DNA of 64,000 nucleotides from Gammaproteobacteria bacterium. GTDB lineage: Bacteria > Pseudomonadota > Gammaproteobacteria > Competibacterales > Competibacteraceae. Both the position numbers and the translations under genes were made by a program. Every line of letters begins with the position of its first letter. Position 1 is the first letter of the stretch. The notes beneath the pieces are model-generated. The model did not search any database and was not told where the DNA came from. It worked only from the letters and a program-made list of their open reading frames with translations. The stretch is taken from NCBI GenBank assembly GCA_020846135.1, contig JADLEK010000036.1, positions 1 to 64,000 of the forward strand. The letters are read 5' to 3'. Below are positions 54,441 through 64,000 of this stretch, piece by piece.

Positions 54441-56597
54441 ATGGCTACCGCCATTCTTGTCGTCCCCACCGAGCAGCGGGTCGGGCTGACCACTGTCGCG
54501 CTCGGTCTGGTTCATGCCCTCGACCGTGAGGGCATTCCAGTCGGATTCTGCAAGCCTATCAGCCAGCCCCATGCCTCCGACACCGGCCCGGAACGCTCCA
54601 CCCGACTGGCCCGCATCGTCACCAGCATCAATCCACCCGAGCCGATTCTCGTCGCCGAAGCGGAAAGCCTGCTCGGTCACGATAAGGAAAATGTGCTGCT
54701 GGAAGAAATCATCAGTCGCTATGAACAGGCCGCCCAGAACGCCAGCGTGGTCATTGTCGAAGGTCTGGTCGATACCGAAGAGCAGCCCTACGGCACCCAT
54801 CTCAACGCCAAAATGGCGCAGGGTCTGGATGCCAAAATTATCATTGTGGCCGCGCCAGGCCGAGATACGCCCCGCCAGGTCGCCGATACCGTGGAAGTCG
54901 TGGCGCAGGCTTACGGCGGTATCCGCCATGAACGGATGCTCGGCTGTATTCTCAACCTGCTGGATGCGCCGGTCGATCCCACCGGCCATATTCGCTTCGA
55001 TTTCAGCCGCGCCGAAAATGGCTATAACCCCGACCATGAGACGCAAATTATCAAGGAATGCAAGCGTCGCTGGCCGGAGACCTTCAAACTGGTGGGTTGT
55101 ATTCCCTGGCAGCGCGAACTGATCGCACCGCGCGTCGGGGACATTATGCAGATGATTGGCGCCCAGATCCTCAACGAAGGACAACTCAACCGGCGGGTCA
55201 CGCATGTCGCGTTGGGCGCACCGACCCTGCTGAATCTCTGCCAGGAATTGCGCGCCGGGGCCATGATGATCATCCCGGGCGATCGCGATGATCTGTTGCT
55301 AGCGGTCTGCATGGCGGCAATGAGCGGCACTCAGGTCGCCGGTATTTTGCTAACAGGCGGTTTCAAACCCGATCCCCGGGTCTGGAAGCTGTGCGGCCCG
55401 GCGCTGGACACCGGTCTGCCGGTCCTGACCATCAACTACAGTACCCTGCAATCGGTGCTGTATCTGCCCTACATGAATCTGGAAGTTCCGCTCGATGATC
55501 GCGACCGCATCTTGCAGGCGGTCGAGGCAGTCGCCTCGCATACGACGCTGGACTGGCAACCGCTGTTGACCAACCTCGAGGAACGGCGACTCAGCCCGCC
55601 CGCCTTCCGGCATATGCTGGTGGACCGCGCCCACAGGGCCAATAAGCGCATTGTCCTGCCTGAAGGCAACGAGCCGCGCACCATCGAGGCGGCCATCATC
55701 TGCCATCAGCGCGGCATCGCCCGCTGTGTGTTGCTGGGTGATGCCGGACGGATGCGCCGGCTGTCAGCGCGGCGCGGGATGGTGATTCCCCCCGAGATCG
55801 AGATCATCGATCCCACCCAAATCCATCCGCGCTATATCGAGGCGATGGTCGAATTGCGCGGGGATAAGGGTCTGAACGCCGGGCTGGCCGAGGAGCAACT
55901 GCATGATCCGGTGGTCCTCGGCACCATGATGCTGCAACTGGGCGAGGTCGATGGGTTGGTGTCCGGGGCGGTGCATACCACCGCCAACACCATCCGCCCG
56001 GCCCTGCAACTGATCAAGACTGCGCCCGGCGTACATCTGGTGTCATCGATCTTCTTTATGTGTCTGCCGGAACAGGTGCTGGTCTACGGCGATTGCGCCA
56101 TTAACATTGAACCCACTCCCGAGGAATTGGCGGATATCGCCATTCAGAGCGCCGAATCGGCCCAGGCTTTCGGGATTACGCCTCGGGTCGCCATGTTGAG
56201 CTATAGCACTGGCACTTCGGGCAGCGGCAGCGATGTGGACAAGGTCAAGAACGCCACCCGGATCGCCCGCGAGCGGCGGCCTGATCTGCTGATTGACGGG
56301 CCGTTGCAGTATGACGCGGCGGCGATTAAGGATGTGGCGCAGAGCAAAGCCCCGGACAGTCGGGTGGCGGGACGGGCGACGGTATTCGTGTTTCCCGATT
56401 TGAACACCGGCAACACCACTTACAAGGCGGTGCAGCGCAGCGCGGATGTGATCAGCATCGGCCCGATGTTGCAAGGCTTGCGCAAGCCGGTGAATGACCT
56501 GTCACGGGGGGCGCTGGTCGAGGACATCGTGTTCACCATCGCCCTGACCGCGATTCAGGCCGAACAGGCCAAGGCGCGGGAGCAGGGCCAGGGCTGA
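54441..56597 (+). CDS. pta: Phosphate acetyltransferase, long form with N-terminal DRTGG domain
   Basis: This 718-aa enzyme interconverts acetyl-CoA and acetyl phosphate. It has an N-terminal P-loop-like dethiobiotin-synthetase-type domain (ILVVPTEQRVGLTTVALGL), a DRTGG middle domain, and the C-terminal catalytic domain with LPEGNEPRTIEAA and MLSYSTGTSGSG. The long form is typical of gammaproteobacteria. The ATG at 54441 has AAGGA eight bases upstream. An ackA gene is not adjacent. In PHA-storing organisms the enzyme may help balance acetate uptake, an inference only. Confidence 0.95.
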   Translation: MATAILVVPTEQRVGLTTVALGLVHALDREGIPVGFCKPISQPHASDTGPERSTRLARIVTSINPPEPILVAEAESLLGHDKENVLLEEIISRYEQAAQNASVVIVEGLVDTEEQPYGTHLNAKMAQGLDAKIIIVAAPGRDTPRQVADTVEVVAQAYGGIRHERMLGCILNLLDAPVDPTGHIRFDFSRAENGYNPDHETQIIKECKRRWPETFKLVGCIPWQRELIAPRVGDIMQMIGAQILNEGQLNRRVTHVALGAPTLLNLCQELRAGAMMIIPGDRDDLLLAVCMAAMSGTQVAGILLTGGFKPDPRVWKLCGPALDTGLPVLTINYSTLQSVLYLPYMNLEVPLDDRDRILQAVEAVASHTTLDWQPLLTNLEERRLSPPAFRHMLVDRAHRANKRIVLPEGNEPRTIEAAIICHQRGIARCVLLGDAGRMRRLSARRGMVIPPEIEIIDPTQIHPRYIEAMVELRGDKGLNAGLAEEQLHDPVVLGTMMLQLGEVDGLVSGAVHTTANTIRPALQLIKTAPGVHLVSSIFFMCLPEQVLVYGDCAINIEPTPEELADIAIQSAESAQAFGITPRVAMLSYSTGTSGSGSDVDKVKNATRIARERRPDLLIDGPLQYDAAAIKDVAQSKAPDSRVAGRATVFVFPDLNTGNTTYKAVQRSADVISIGPMLQGLRKPVNDLSRGALVEDIVFTIALTAIQAEQAKAREQGQG

Positions 56598-56598
56598 A

Positions 56599-57195
56599 TC
56601 ATTCCCGCTCGAACGCCTCAACCCGCGCCGGCGGCAGGTTGCTCCAGACGATCTTGCTGGACACCCGCCGGAAGCGCGGCAGCAACCGGTGGCGAGCGCC
56701 GCGCAGATCGTAGGTGAATTGCACCAGCAGACCGCCAGGTTCGAGCAGGATTTCAAACTGGTGGCTGATGGCGCGGGTTACAGCCGGTTGCAGCGAGCGC
56801 AACGGCAGACTGGACACGATGCTGCCAATCCCCCGCGCCCGGTCGTGGTGAAGCAGTTGCGCCAGGTGAGCAGCATCGCCTTGGACGATCCGCACATGAG
56901 GAAAACGCTGGTGCAGGTGGCAGGCCAGAGTCGGCGAGCGTTCGACCACCACCAGCTTCCACGGCGGGATTCCGTGCCGGAGCAGGGCGGCAGTGACTGC
57001 GCCGGTTCCGCCGCCCAGTTCCACGACCAGCCCCTCTTGATTCAGCGGGACGCGGGAGGCCATACAACTGGCCAGCGCAGGCATACTGGGGCAGGCAGCC
57101 CCCATAGCGCGCGGGTTCGCCAGGATCTCCCGGGCGAACAGCGCTAGTGAGGCCGCGCCGGGATTTTGCAGCAGAACCTTAACAAGACGTTTCAT
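56599..57195 (-). CDS. SAM-dependent methyltransferase, phospholipid N-methyltransferase-like
   Basis: This 198-aa protein has the SAM-binding motif VVELGGGTGAVTAALL, then VVVERSPTLACHL with the acidic residue of motif II, and DAAHL. It resembles PmtA-type enzymes that methylate phosphatidylethanolamine, but rRNA and small-molecule methylases share the fold. The sequence SSLPLRSLQPAV matches the catalytic-loop style of the PmtA group. It converges on pta, with stops one base apart. The function is therefore probable but not certain. Confidence 0.75.
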   Translation of the reverse strand: MKRLVKVLLQNPGAASLALFAREILANPRAMGAACPSMPALASCMASRVPLNQEGLVVELGGGTGAVTAALLRHGIPPWKLVVVERSPTLACHLHQRFPHVRIVQGDAAHLAQLLHHDRARGIGSIVSSLPLRSLQPAVTRAISHQFEILLEPGGLLVQFTYDLRGARHRLLPRFRRVSSKIVWSNLPPARVEAFERE

Positions 57196-57226
57196 GTGCG
57201 GGTTGTCCAGTAGCCGATGCCGGCGG

Positions 57227-57625
57227 TCAGGCCGGGGAACGCAATTGTTCCTGTTCGGCCTCGAACAGCGCCGAAGCTAACTGATGCAACCCTTCTGCCT
57301 CGGCCAACTCGGAAATCTCCTCCCAGGTCGCCCCGCGATCAATCGCCGCCGCCGTTTTGCTGCTGTCCGGCAACTCCTGGCGAATGATCTGAATAAATTC
57401 ATCCGTCGCTACCGCCTGGTCTTCCACAGCGGCGGAACCTTCGCGCAAGGCTTCCTGCTCGGCTTCAAACAGCACCGACGCCAGTTGGTGAAAACCCTCT
57501 TCCTCGGCCAGTTCCGAGATCTCCTCCAAACGAGCGCCCCGGTCGAGGGCGGCGGCAGTCCGGCTGCCATCGGGCAGGTCGCCCCGGAACGAACGGAGCA
57601 GATGATCAATGTTCTTCATTTCCAC
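57227..57625 (-). CDS. Small acidic protein made of two homologous 55-residue repeats
   Basis: This 132-aa protein consists of two repeats. The first has GDLPDGSRTAAALDRGARLEEISELAEEEGFHQLASVLFEAEQE, the second the same with small changes, about 70 percent alike by eye. No signal peptide or membrane segment is visible, and there are no Cys residues. The start is GTG at 57625 with AGGAG eight bases upstream (an ATG two codons on is possible). I know no function for this motif. It stands 31 bases upstream of the methyltransferase on the same strand and may be cotranscribed. Confidence 0.8.
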   Translation of the reverse strand: MEMKNIDHLLRSFRGDLPDGSRTAAALDRGARLEEISELAEEEGFHQLASVLFEAEQEALREGSAAVEDQAVATDEFIQIIRQELPDSSKTAAAIDRGATWEEISELAEAEGLHQLASALFEAEQEQLRSPA

Positions 57626-57736
57626 GAGAAAATCTCCTGATCAGGGTGGGTATGAGGGGCGCAAAGTCTAAAGTGGCGGTGCGAAAATGCCAATGGCAAG
57701 CGTTGATCCTTGGATCATTATCAATCTGCGGTCCTT

Positions 57737-58411
57737 TCAATCCGGGGAGATCGCTCTCATGCGCTTGAGCAGAGCCGGCAATTCGCCCAACGCAGCAATC
57801 CGGGCCGCGACTGGACAGCTTGCTTGCTGGGCGGCATCGCCATAACCGTAAGCTGCGGCGATGAACGGCAGGCCATGAGCGGCGGCGGCGGCGGCGTCTT
57901 CGCCGGAATCGCCGATGAACCAGCAGCGTCGCGCGTCAAGGCCCTGCTCGGTCAGCAGTCGTCCGACTAGATCGGTTTTATCGGCGGCGGGCGGCAGTTG
58001 GCGATCCAGGGTCTTGACGCCGGCGAAATAGCGATTCAAATCCAGATGGTCGAGAATCCGCCGGGTCGGTTCAAAACGCTTGTTGGTGGCGATGAATAGC
58101 CGCCAGTCGGCCCGGATCAGGGCATCCAGGGTTGCCGCCAGACCCGGATAAGGCTGGGTGGCCCGATAACCTTCGCTGTCATATAAAGTTTTAAAGGCAG
58201 CAGCGAGTTCAGCGAGCCGGTCAGCGTCATCCAGACCGGTCAGCCGGGCCAGGGTTTGCAATAATGGCGGGCCGATCAGCCGCTGATCCAGGGGCGCGGC
58301 GGGTTCAAGGCCATGAGTCTCCAGTACCTGCTGGAAGCTGGACAGGATACCGGGGGAGGAGTCAATCAGTGTGCCGTCGAGATCGAAGAGTATCGCGTCA
58401 GGATTGCGCAT
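57737..58411 (-). CDS. HAD hydrolase, phosphoglycolate phosphatase-like
   Basis: This 224-aa protein has the HAD motif I ILFDLDGTLIDSSPGI, motif II in FIATNKRFEP, and motif III/IV in FIGDSGEDAAAAAAHGLP. The cap domain is a type C1 helical cap. The closest group is the Gph/PGP-like phosphatases that remove 2-phosphoglycolate, but related enzymes act on pyrophosphate or 5'-nucleotides. It is divergent from rsmG, with 193 bases between the starts that hold no further gene I can support. Confidence 0.85.
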   Translation of the reverse strand: MRNPDAILFDLDGTLIDSSPGILSSFQQVLETHGLEPAAPLDQRLIGPPLLQTLARLTGLDDADRLAELAAAFKTLYDSEGYRATQPYPGLAATLDALIRADWRLFIATNKRFEPTRRILDHLDLNRYFAGVKTLDRQLPPAADKTDLVGRLLTEQGLDARRCWFIGDSGEDAAAAAAHGLPFIAAAYGYGDAAQQASCPVAARIAALGELPALLKRMRAISPD

Positions 58412-58604
58412 AATGGCATGATGTTCCGGGAACCGTGGTTGCCGTCAGTCAGATCGTTGGGCGACTCTGGCGAGCCATCGCCAAAATCAATAAGAATTGC
58501 CGGGTTCGGTTTGAACCGACGCGCTGGGTTGCCCCGGTCATTGCCGAACGGCATGTTACAATATCGACTGTATTTCAGAAACGGTTCCGAATCTGCAACG
58601 GCTT

Positions 58605-59237
58605 ATGAGCATCGAGCAATCCATTATTGAGGGCTGCGAACGGCTGAACCTGCCCTTGCCGGCGGGAGCCGGGGCGCAGATGGCTGATTATCTGAACCTG
58701 CTGGAACGCTGGAACCGCGCCTATAACCTGACCGCAGTGCGTGATCCCGAAGCGATGGTGATCCGGCATCTGCTGGACAGCCTGTCCATTTTGCCGTGGT
58801 TACAAGGGCCGCAGGTGCTGGATGTCGGCAGCGGCGCGGGCTTGCCGGGGATTCCGCTGGCGATTGCCCGGCCGGACTGCGAATTTTGCCTCTTGGACAG
58901 CAACGGCAAACGCACCCGCTTCCTGATTCAGGCGGTGGCCGAACTGCCATTGACCAACATCAGTGTGGTTCGCAGCCGGGTCGAGGATTACCAGCCGGTG
59001 ACGCTGTTTAACAGCGTGGTATCGCGGGCCTTTGCGACCCTGGCGGAGATGGCGGCTGACGCCGGGCGACTGTGCGCCCCGAATGGCCGGTTGCTGGCGA
59101 TGAAAGGGGTCTTTCCCGATGATGAGCTGGCCCGCCTGTCGCCCGACTATGCCGTGGTTGGCGTCTACCCGCTGCACGTTCCGCATCTGGAGGCCGAGCG
59201 CCATCTGGTGCATCTGGCCCCCGCGCCGGTTTCCTGA
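58605..59237 (+). CDS. rsmG: 16S rRNA (guanine-527-N7) methyltransferase RsmG
   Basis: This 210-aa methylase (formerly GidB) has the SAM motif VLDVGSGAGLPGIPLAIARP and then LLDSNGKRTRFL. NLTAVRDPEAMVIRHLLDSL before it is typical of RsmG. It methylates G527 of 16S rRNA at N7. It opens the conserved rsmG-parA-parB-atp block of gammaproteobacteria. Length and motifs are normal. No mnmG lies upstream in this window, where a HAD gene takes that place. Confidence 0.95.
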   Translation: MSIEQSIIEGCERLNLPLPAGAGAQMADYLNLLERWNRAYNLTAVRDPEAMVIRHLLDSLSILPWLQGPQVLDVGSGAGLPGIPLAIARPDCEFCLLDSNGKRTRFLIQAVAELPLTNISVVRSRVEDYQPVTLFNSVVSRAFATLAEMAADAGRLCAPNGRLLAMKGVFPDDELARLSPDYAVVGVYPLHVPHLEAERHLVHLAPAPVS

Positions 59238-59254
59238 ACCCGAGTTTCGAGCTT

Positions 59255-60055
59255 ATGGCTGCCATTATTGCAATCACCAACCAGAAGGGCGGGGTCGGCA
59301 AGACCACCACCGCCGTCAATTTGGCCGCCTGTCTGGCGGCGCTGCGGCAGAATGTGCTGCTGATCGATCTTGATCCGCAGGGCAACGCCACCATGGGCTG
59401 CGGGGTGGACAAGCACACCGTTTCCGCTACCAGTTACGATGTACTGCTGGGCGACGCCAACTTGACTGAGGCGCTGCAATGGGTGGAGAAGGCGCAGATG
59501 CAACTGCTGCCGGCCAATGGCGACCTGACCGCCGCCGAGGTCAATCTGCTGGAAAAGGACAATGCCCCTGACCGGCTCCGCATTGCCCTGGCCCCGGTGG
59601 CCTGGAACTTCGACGTGATCCTGATCGATTGCCCACCGGCGCTAAACATGTTGACCGTCAATGCCCTGACCGCCGCCCAGTCGGTGATCATTCCGGTGCA
59701 GTGCGAGTATTACGCCCTGGAAGGGTTGTCGGCGCTGCTCGACACTATTGAAAAGGTGCGCAAATCAACCAATCCCGGCCTGCGGATCGAGGGTCTGGTG
59801 CGGACCATGTTCGATCCGCGCAACCGTCTGGCCAACGATGTGTCCAGCCAGATTCTGGAACACTTCGGCGAGGCGGTGTTTGAGACCCTGATTCCGCGCA
59901 ATGTGCGATTGGCGGAAGCGCCCAGTTATGGCTTACCCATTATTTATTACGACGACAGCTCCCGCGGGGCGCAAAGCTATCGGGAACTGGCCAAGGAAGT
60001 GCGGAAACGGCTGCGGCGGCCAGCGGCGAAAGCCAGCGATGGAGCCAGTGCATGA
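59255..60055 (+). CDS. parA: Chromosome-partitioning ATPase ParA (Soj)
   Basis: This 266-aa ATPase has the deviant Walker A NQKGGVGKTTTAVNL, DLDPQGNATMGCGV, IIDCPPALNML-type Walker B, and PVQCEYYALEGL. It moves chromosome origins by interacting with ParB. The lack of an N-terminal DNA-binding domain marks it as the chromosomal Soj type. It overlaps parB by 4 bases (ATGA). Start and length are typical. Confidence 0.96.
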   Translation: MAAIIAITNQKGGVGKTTTAVNLAACLAALRQNVLLIDLDPQGNATMGCGVDKHTVSATSYDVLLGDANLTEALQWVEKAQMQLLPANGDLTAAEVNLLEKDNAPDRLRIALAPVAWNFDVILIDCPPALNMLTVNALTAAQSVIIPVQCEYYALEGLSALLDTIEKVRKSTNPGLRIEGLVRTMFDPRNRLANDVSSQILEHFGEAVFETLIPRNVRLAEAPSYGLPIIYYDDSSRGAQSYRELAKEVRKRLRRPAAKASDGASA

Positions 60056-60924
60056 TTCCTAAGAAAGGCGGGCTGGGACGGGGACTGGATGCGCTACTGG
60101 GGGCGGCGACGCGGGGTCAACTGGCTGCGGAATCCAGCGTTGTCACTGAAACCCTGCGGCAGCTGCCGGTGGAGTGGATCGAGCGAGGCCGTTATCAGCC
60201 GCGCCAGGATTTGCGCGAGGACACCTTGCAGGAGTTGGCCGAATCGATCCGCGCCCAAGGCGTGGTGCAGCCGGTACTGGTGCGGCCTTTGGGCGTGGAT
60301 CGCTATGAACTGATCGCCGGCGAACGGCGCTGGCGGGCGGCGCAACTGGCCGGTTTGCGCGAGATCCCGGCCGTGATCCGCGATCTTCCGGATCGGGCGG
60401 CGATGGCGGTAGCGTTGATTGAAAATATCCAGCGCGAAGACCTGAACCCGCTGGAAGAAGCCGCCGCCCTGCAGCGGTTGATCGCCGAATTTGAACTGAC
60501 CCACCAGCAGGCTGCCGAGGCGGTAGGCCGGTCGCGGGCGACGATCAGTAATTTGTTGAGATTGCTGGATTTAACCGAAGACGTGCAGCGCCTGGTGCGG
60601 GAACGCAAGCTGGAGATGGGCCATGCCCGCGCCCTGTTATCACTGCCGCCGGCCTTGCAACGGGAAGCGGCCCATCAGGTGCAATTACGCGGATTGTCGA
60701 CGCGGGAAACCGAGCAACTGGCCCGGCGCCTCCAGCAGGATGGGCTGGTTGAACCGTTGCCCGCCAAGTTGCCGGATCCCGATATTCGCCAGTTCGAGAA
60801 CGACCTGGCGGAACGACTAGGCGCACGGGTGCGGGTGCGGCATGGGGCCTCCGGCAAGGGCAGCGTGGTCATCCACTACAACACCCTGGATGAACTGGAC
60901 GGTATTATTTCGCGGGTCAAATGA
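60052..60924 (+). CDS. parB: Chromosome-partitioning protein ParB (Spo0J)
   Basis: This 290-aa DNA-binding CTPase has the N-terminal ParA-interacting KKGGLGRGLDALLG, the CTP/catalytic box GERRWRAAQ, and a helix-turn-helix in EVAGRSRATISNLLRLL. A C-terminal dimer domain follows. It binds parS sites near the origin. I did not find an evident parS sequence in this window, though I could not search it exhaustively. Its stop is followed by the atp promoter. Confidence 0.96.
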   Translation: MIPKKGGLGRGLDALLGAATRGQLAAESSVVTETLRQLPVEWIERGRYQPRQDLREDTLQELAESIRAQGVVQPVLVRPLGVDRYELIAGERRWRAAQLAGLREIPAVIRDLPDRAAMAVALIENIQREDLNPLEEAAALQRLIAEFELTHQQAAEAVGRSRATISNLLRLLDLTEDVQRLVRERKLEMGHARALLSLPPALQREAAHQVQLRGLSTRETEQLARRLQQDGLVEPLPAKLPDPDIRQFENDLAERLGARVRVRHGASGKGSVVIHYNTLDELDGIISRVK

Positions 60925-60938
60925 AGTGGTAATTTTCG

Positions 60939-60968
60939 TTGACCCGCTTACGCCAAATTCCCTATAAT
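60939..60968 (+). promoter_or_regulatory. Strong sigma-70-type promoter of the atp operon
   Basis: TTGACC (60939-60944) and TATAAT (60963-60968) are separated by 18 bases, close to the consensus. It lies 120 bases before the atpI start, so the transcript should have a leader of roughly 110 bases. Confidence 0.85.
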
Positions 60969-61088
60969 TCGTGGACACTCTGGACAACGGCAGCGAAGAG
61001 GGAACAGCGCATTTCAGGACGAAATGCAAGCGCCGCAGAGTCAAAAATAATGATGATAAAACCCGAATAGACTATAACTAGACCTCAC

Positions 61089-62698
<1,610 letters not shown>

Positions 62699-62741
62699 GC
62701 AGTTTCGTGCGCCACCACCGCGTATCTAAGGAGGTAACCGC

Positions 62742-63212
62742 GTGAACTTCAATGCCACCCTCATCGGGCAGATGATCACGTTCGGTCTTCTGGTGCTGTT
62801 TACCATGAAGTATGTATGGCCGCCGATTATTCAGGCCATGCAGGACCGCCAGAAGCGAATCGCCGACGGCTTGGCGTCTGCAGAGCGCGGGATGCGCGAG
62901 CAGGAACTGGCCAAGACTAAGGCCGCCCAAATGCTGAAAGAAGCCAAGCAGCAGGCTGCCGAGATCGTCGCTCAAGCCCATAAACGCGCCAATGAAGTGG
63001 TCGAGCAATCAAAGCTGGATGCCCGCACCGAAGGCGATCGCCAGTTAGCCGTCGCCAAGGCTGAAATCGAGCAGGAAGCCAACCGCGCCCGCGAGCAACT
63101 TCGTCATCAGGTCGTCAGTTTGGCCATCGCCGGCGCCGGCAAGATTCTTCGGCGCGAGGTCGATGAAGCGGCCAATGTGTCGCTGCTGGATGACCTGGTC
63201 GCGCAACTCTAA
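62742..63212 (+). CDS. atpF: ATP synthase subunit b (AtpF)
   Basis: This 156-aa peripheral-stalk subunit has one N-terminal transmembrane helix (MITFGLLVLFTMKYVW) and a long Ala/Glu/Lys-rich helical stalk with RANEVVEQSKLDARTEGDRQ. The start is GTG at 62742 with GGAGG eight bases upstream. Length and position between atpE and atpH are usual. Confidence 0.95.
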   Translation: MNFNATLIGQMITFGLLVLFTMKYVWPPIIQAMQDRQKRIADGLASAERGMREQELAKTKAAQMLKEAKQQAAEIVAQAHKRANEVVEQSKLDARTEGDRQLAVAKAEIEQEANRAREQLRHQVVSLAIAGAGKILRREVDEAANVSLLDDLVAQL

Positions 63213-63229
63213 CCACCCGGACCACGCCC

Positions 63230-63805
63230 ATGGCTGAAACCACACCCGTTGTCCGACCCGCCGCTGCCGCCCGGCCTTACGCCCGCGCCGCGTTCGAGGA
63301 TGCCCAGGACGCCCAGGCTTTACCGCTCTGGTCGGACCTGTTGCAAGCCGCTGCCGCCATTGCCACTGATCCGGCCATGCGTCATTTGTTGGGGCCATGG
63401 AATCCCCAGTTGCGCGGCGAACAGAAAGCCGATCTGGTCGCCGGGCTGTGCCGCGATGTGCGCGGCGGCGCGGAAACCCCGGACGTGTTCGTCGCTTTTC
63501 TAAAGATGCTCGCTGAGTTTCACCGGCTGCACCAGCTTCCGGGCATTGCTGTTTTGTTCGAGCGGTTGCGGGCGGAAGCTGAAAGCGTTCTTCATGCCCA
63601 ACTGATCACGGCTGCTGCGGTGACCGATGCGCAGCGCGGGCGGGTGAGCGAGGCGCTTAAAGCCAAGTTCAAGCGCAGCGTCGAATTGGATTGTAAGACG
63701 GATACATCGCTCATTGCGGGCGCGGTGATCCGGATCGGGGATCGGGTAATCGACGGTTCGGCCCGCGGTCGGCTGGACAAACTCGCCATGGCCTTGAGCC
63801 AGTAA
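63230..63805 (+). CDS. atpH: ATP synthase subunit delta (AtpH)
   Basis: This 191-aa F1 subunit joins the stalk to the top of the alpha-beta ring. It has the N-terminal RPYARAAFEDAQD and the C-terminal family end TSLIAGAVIRIGDRVIDGSARGRLDKL. The length is slightly above the usual 175-180 aa through an extended N-terminus. It follows atpF by 17 bases. Confidence 0.93.
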   Translation: MAETTPVVRPAAAARPYARAAFEDAQDAQALPLWSDLLQAAAAIATDPAMRHLLGPWNPQLRGEQKADLVAGLCRDVRGGAETPDVFVAFLKMLAEFHRLHQLPGIAVLFERLRAEAESVLHAQLITAAAVTDAQRGRVSEALKAKFKRSVELDCKTDTSLIAGAVIRIGDRVIDGSARGRLDKLAMALSQ

Positions 63806-63820
63806 GGGGAATACCGTTCT

Positions 63821-64000
63821 ATGCAACTTAAACCATCCGAAATCAGCGATCTGATTCGGCAGCGCCTCCAAGGTTATGAGGCGACTGCTGAAGCCCGCAC
63901 TGAAGGCACCATTGTTAGTTTGGCCGACGGCATTGCCCGGATTTACGGCCTCGACAATGCGATGCAGGGCGAAATGATCGAGTTCCCGTCTCCTCGGGAA
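63821..64000 (+). CDS. atpA: ATP synthase subunit alpha (AtpA), 3' end cut by window
   Basis: The first 60 residues are visible: [16 protein letters not shown], then [19 protein letters not shown], the beta-barrel start of the alpha subunit. GGGG lies upstream of the ATG. The gene continues past the window edge, where the rest of the atp operon is expected. Confidence 0.96.
   Translation, partial: MQLKPSEISDLIRQRLQGYEATAEARTEGTIVSLADGIARIYGLDNAMQGEMIEFPSPRE

Overview
The window looks like a chromosomal segment of a GC-rich gammaproteobacterium. It has a rsmG-parA-parB-atpIBEFHA block, rpoZ-spoT and gmk, uvrB, a zapE-type ATPase, and a flgBCDEFGHIJKL flagellar operon behind a sigma-54-type promoter. 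A phasin and a polyhydroxyalkanoate (PHA)-system protein point to a PHA-storing organism. A member of the Candidatus Competibacter group would fit, but this is an inference from gene content and cannot be settled without a search. Nothing here looks like a plasmid or an intact prophage.

Bases 1-10.9 kb hold housekeeping and accessory genes: a diguanylate cyclase cut by the window edge, a YrfG-type nucleotidase, CysQ, ZapE, a large secreted SBBP-repeat protein, a Sel1 protein, a lipase and a PHA-system protein. Bases 10.9-19 kb hold an FFLEELY-type protein, a decayed IS1595-family transposase, uvrB, an aspartate aminotransferase, an isolated ketoacyl synthase and a TrpB2-type enzyme. Bases 19.0-31.7 kb are the rod, hook, ring and hook-filament-junction flagellar genes with flgA divergent. 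Three oddities sit there: a very short FlgD, an extra short hook-type protein, and a SPOR-domain protein between flgI and flgJ. Bases 31.7-36.9 kb (minus strand) carry gmk, rpoZ, spoT, a lipoprotein and a B12-binding radical SAM enzyme.

Bases 37.0-49.4 kb are an accessory island on the minus strand. Three large closely spaced genes encode a 968-aa protein of unknown fold, an 823-aa protein with a long central coiled coil, and a 2005-aa DEAD/DEAH helicase with a C-terminal four-cysteine (DUF1998/MZB-like) region. The architecture resembles the Druantia class of anti-phage systems without a methyltransferase. It is flanked by the tail of a probable NotI-like restriction enzyme and a broken Uma2-family nuclease gene. 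This is the best candidate for an undescribed system here.

Bases 49.5-52.9 kb hold a TolB-like/PEGA protein and a translationally coupled ketoacyl-synthase-like, ketoreductase and glycosyltransferase trio that resembles part of an aryl-polyene pathway. Bases 53-58.4 kb hold the phasin, a transposase remnant, a hypothetical gene, Pta, a phospholipid-type methyltransferase, an internally duplicated small protein and a phosphoglycolate-phosphatase-like HAD enzyme. Bases 58.6 kb to the end hold rsmG, parAB and the start of the ATP synthase operon, with a clear sigma-70-type promoter before atpI. Palindromic repeat elements of at least three kinds are scattered between genes. No tRNA, rRNA or CRISPR array was seen.
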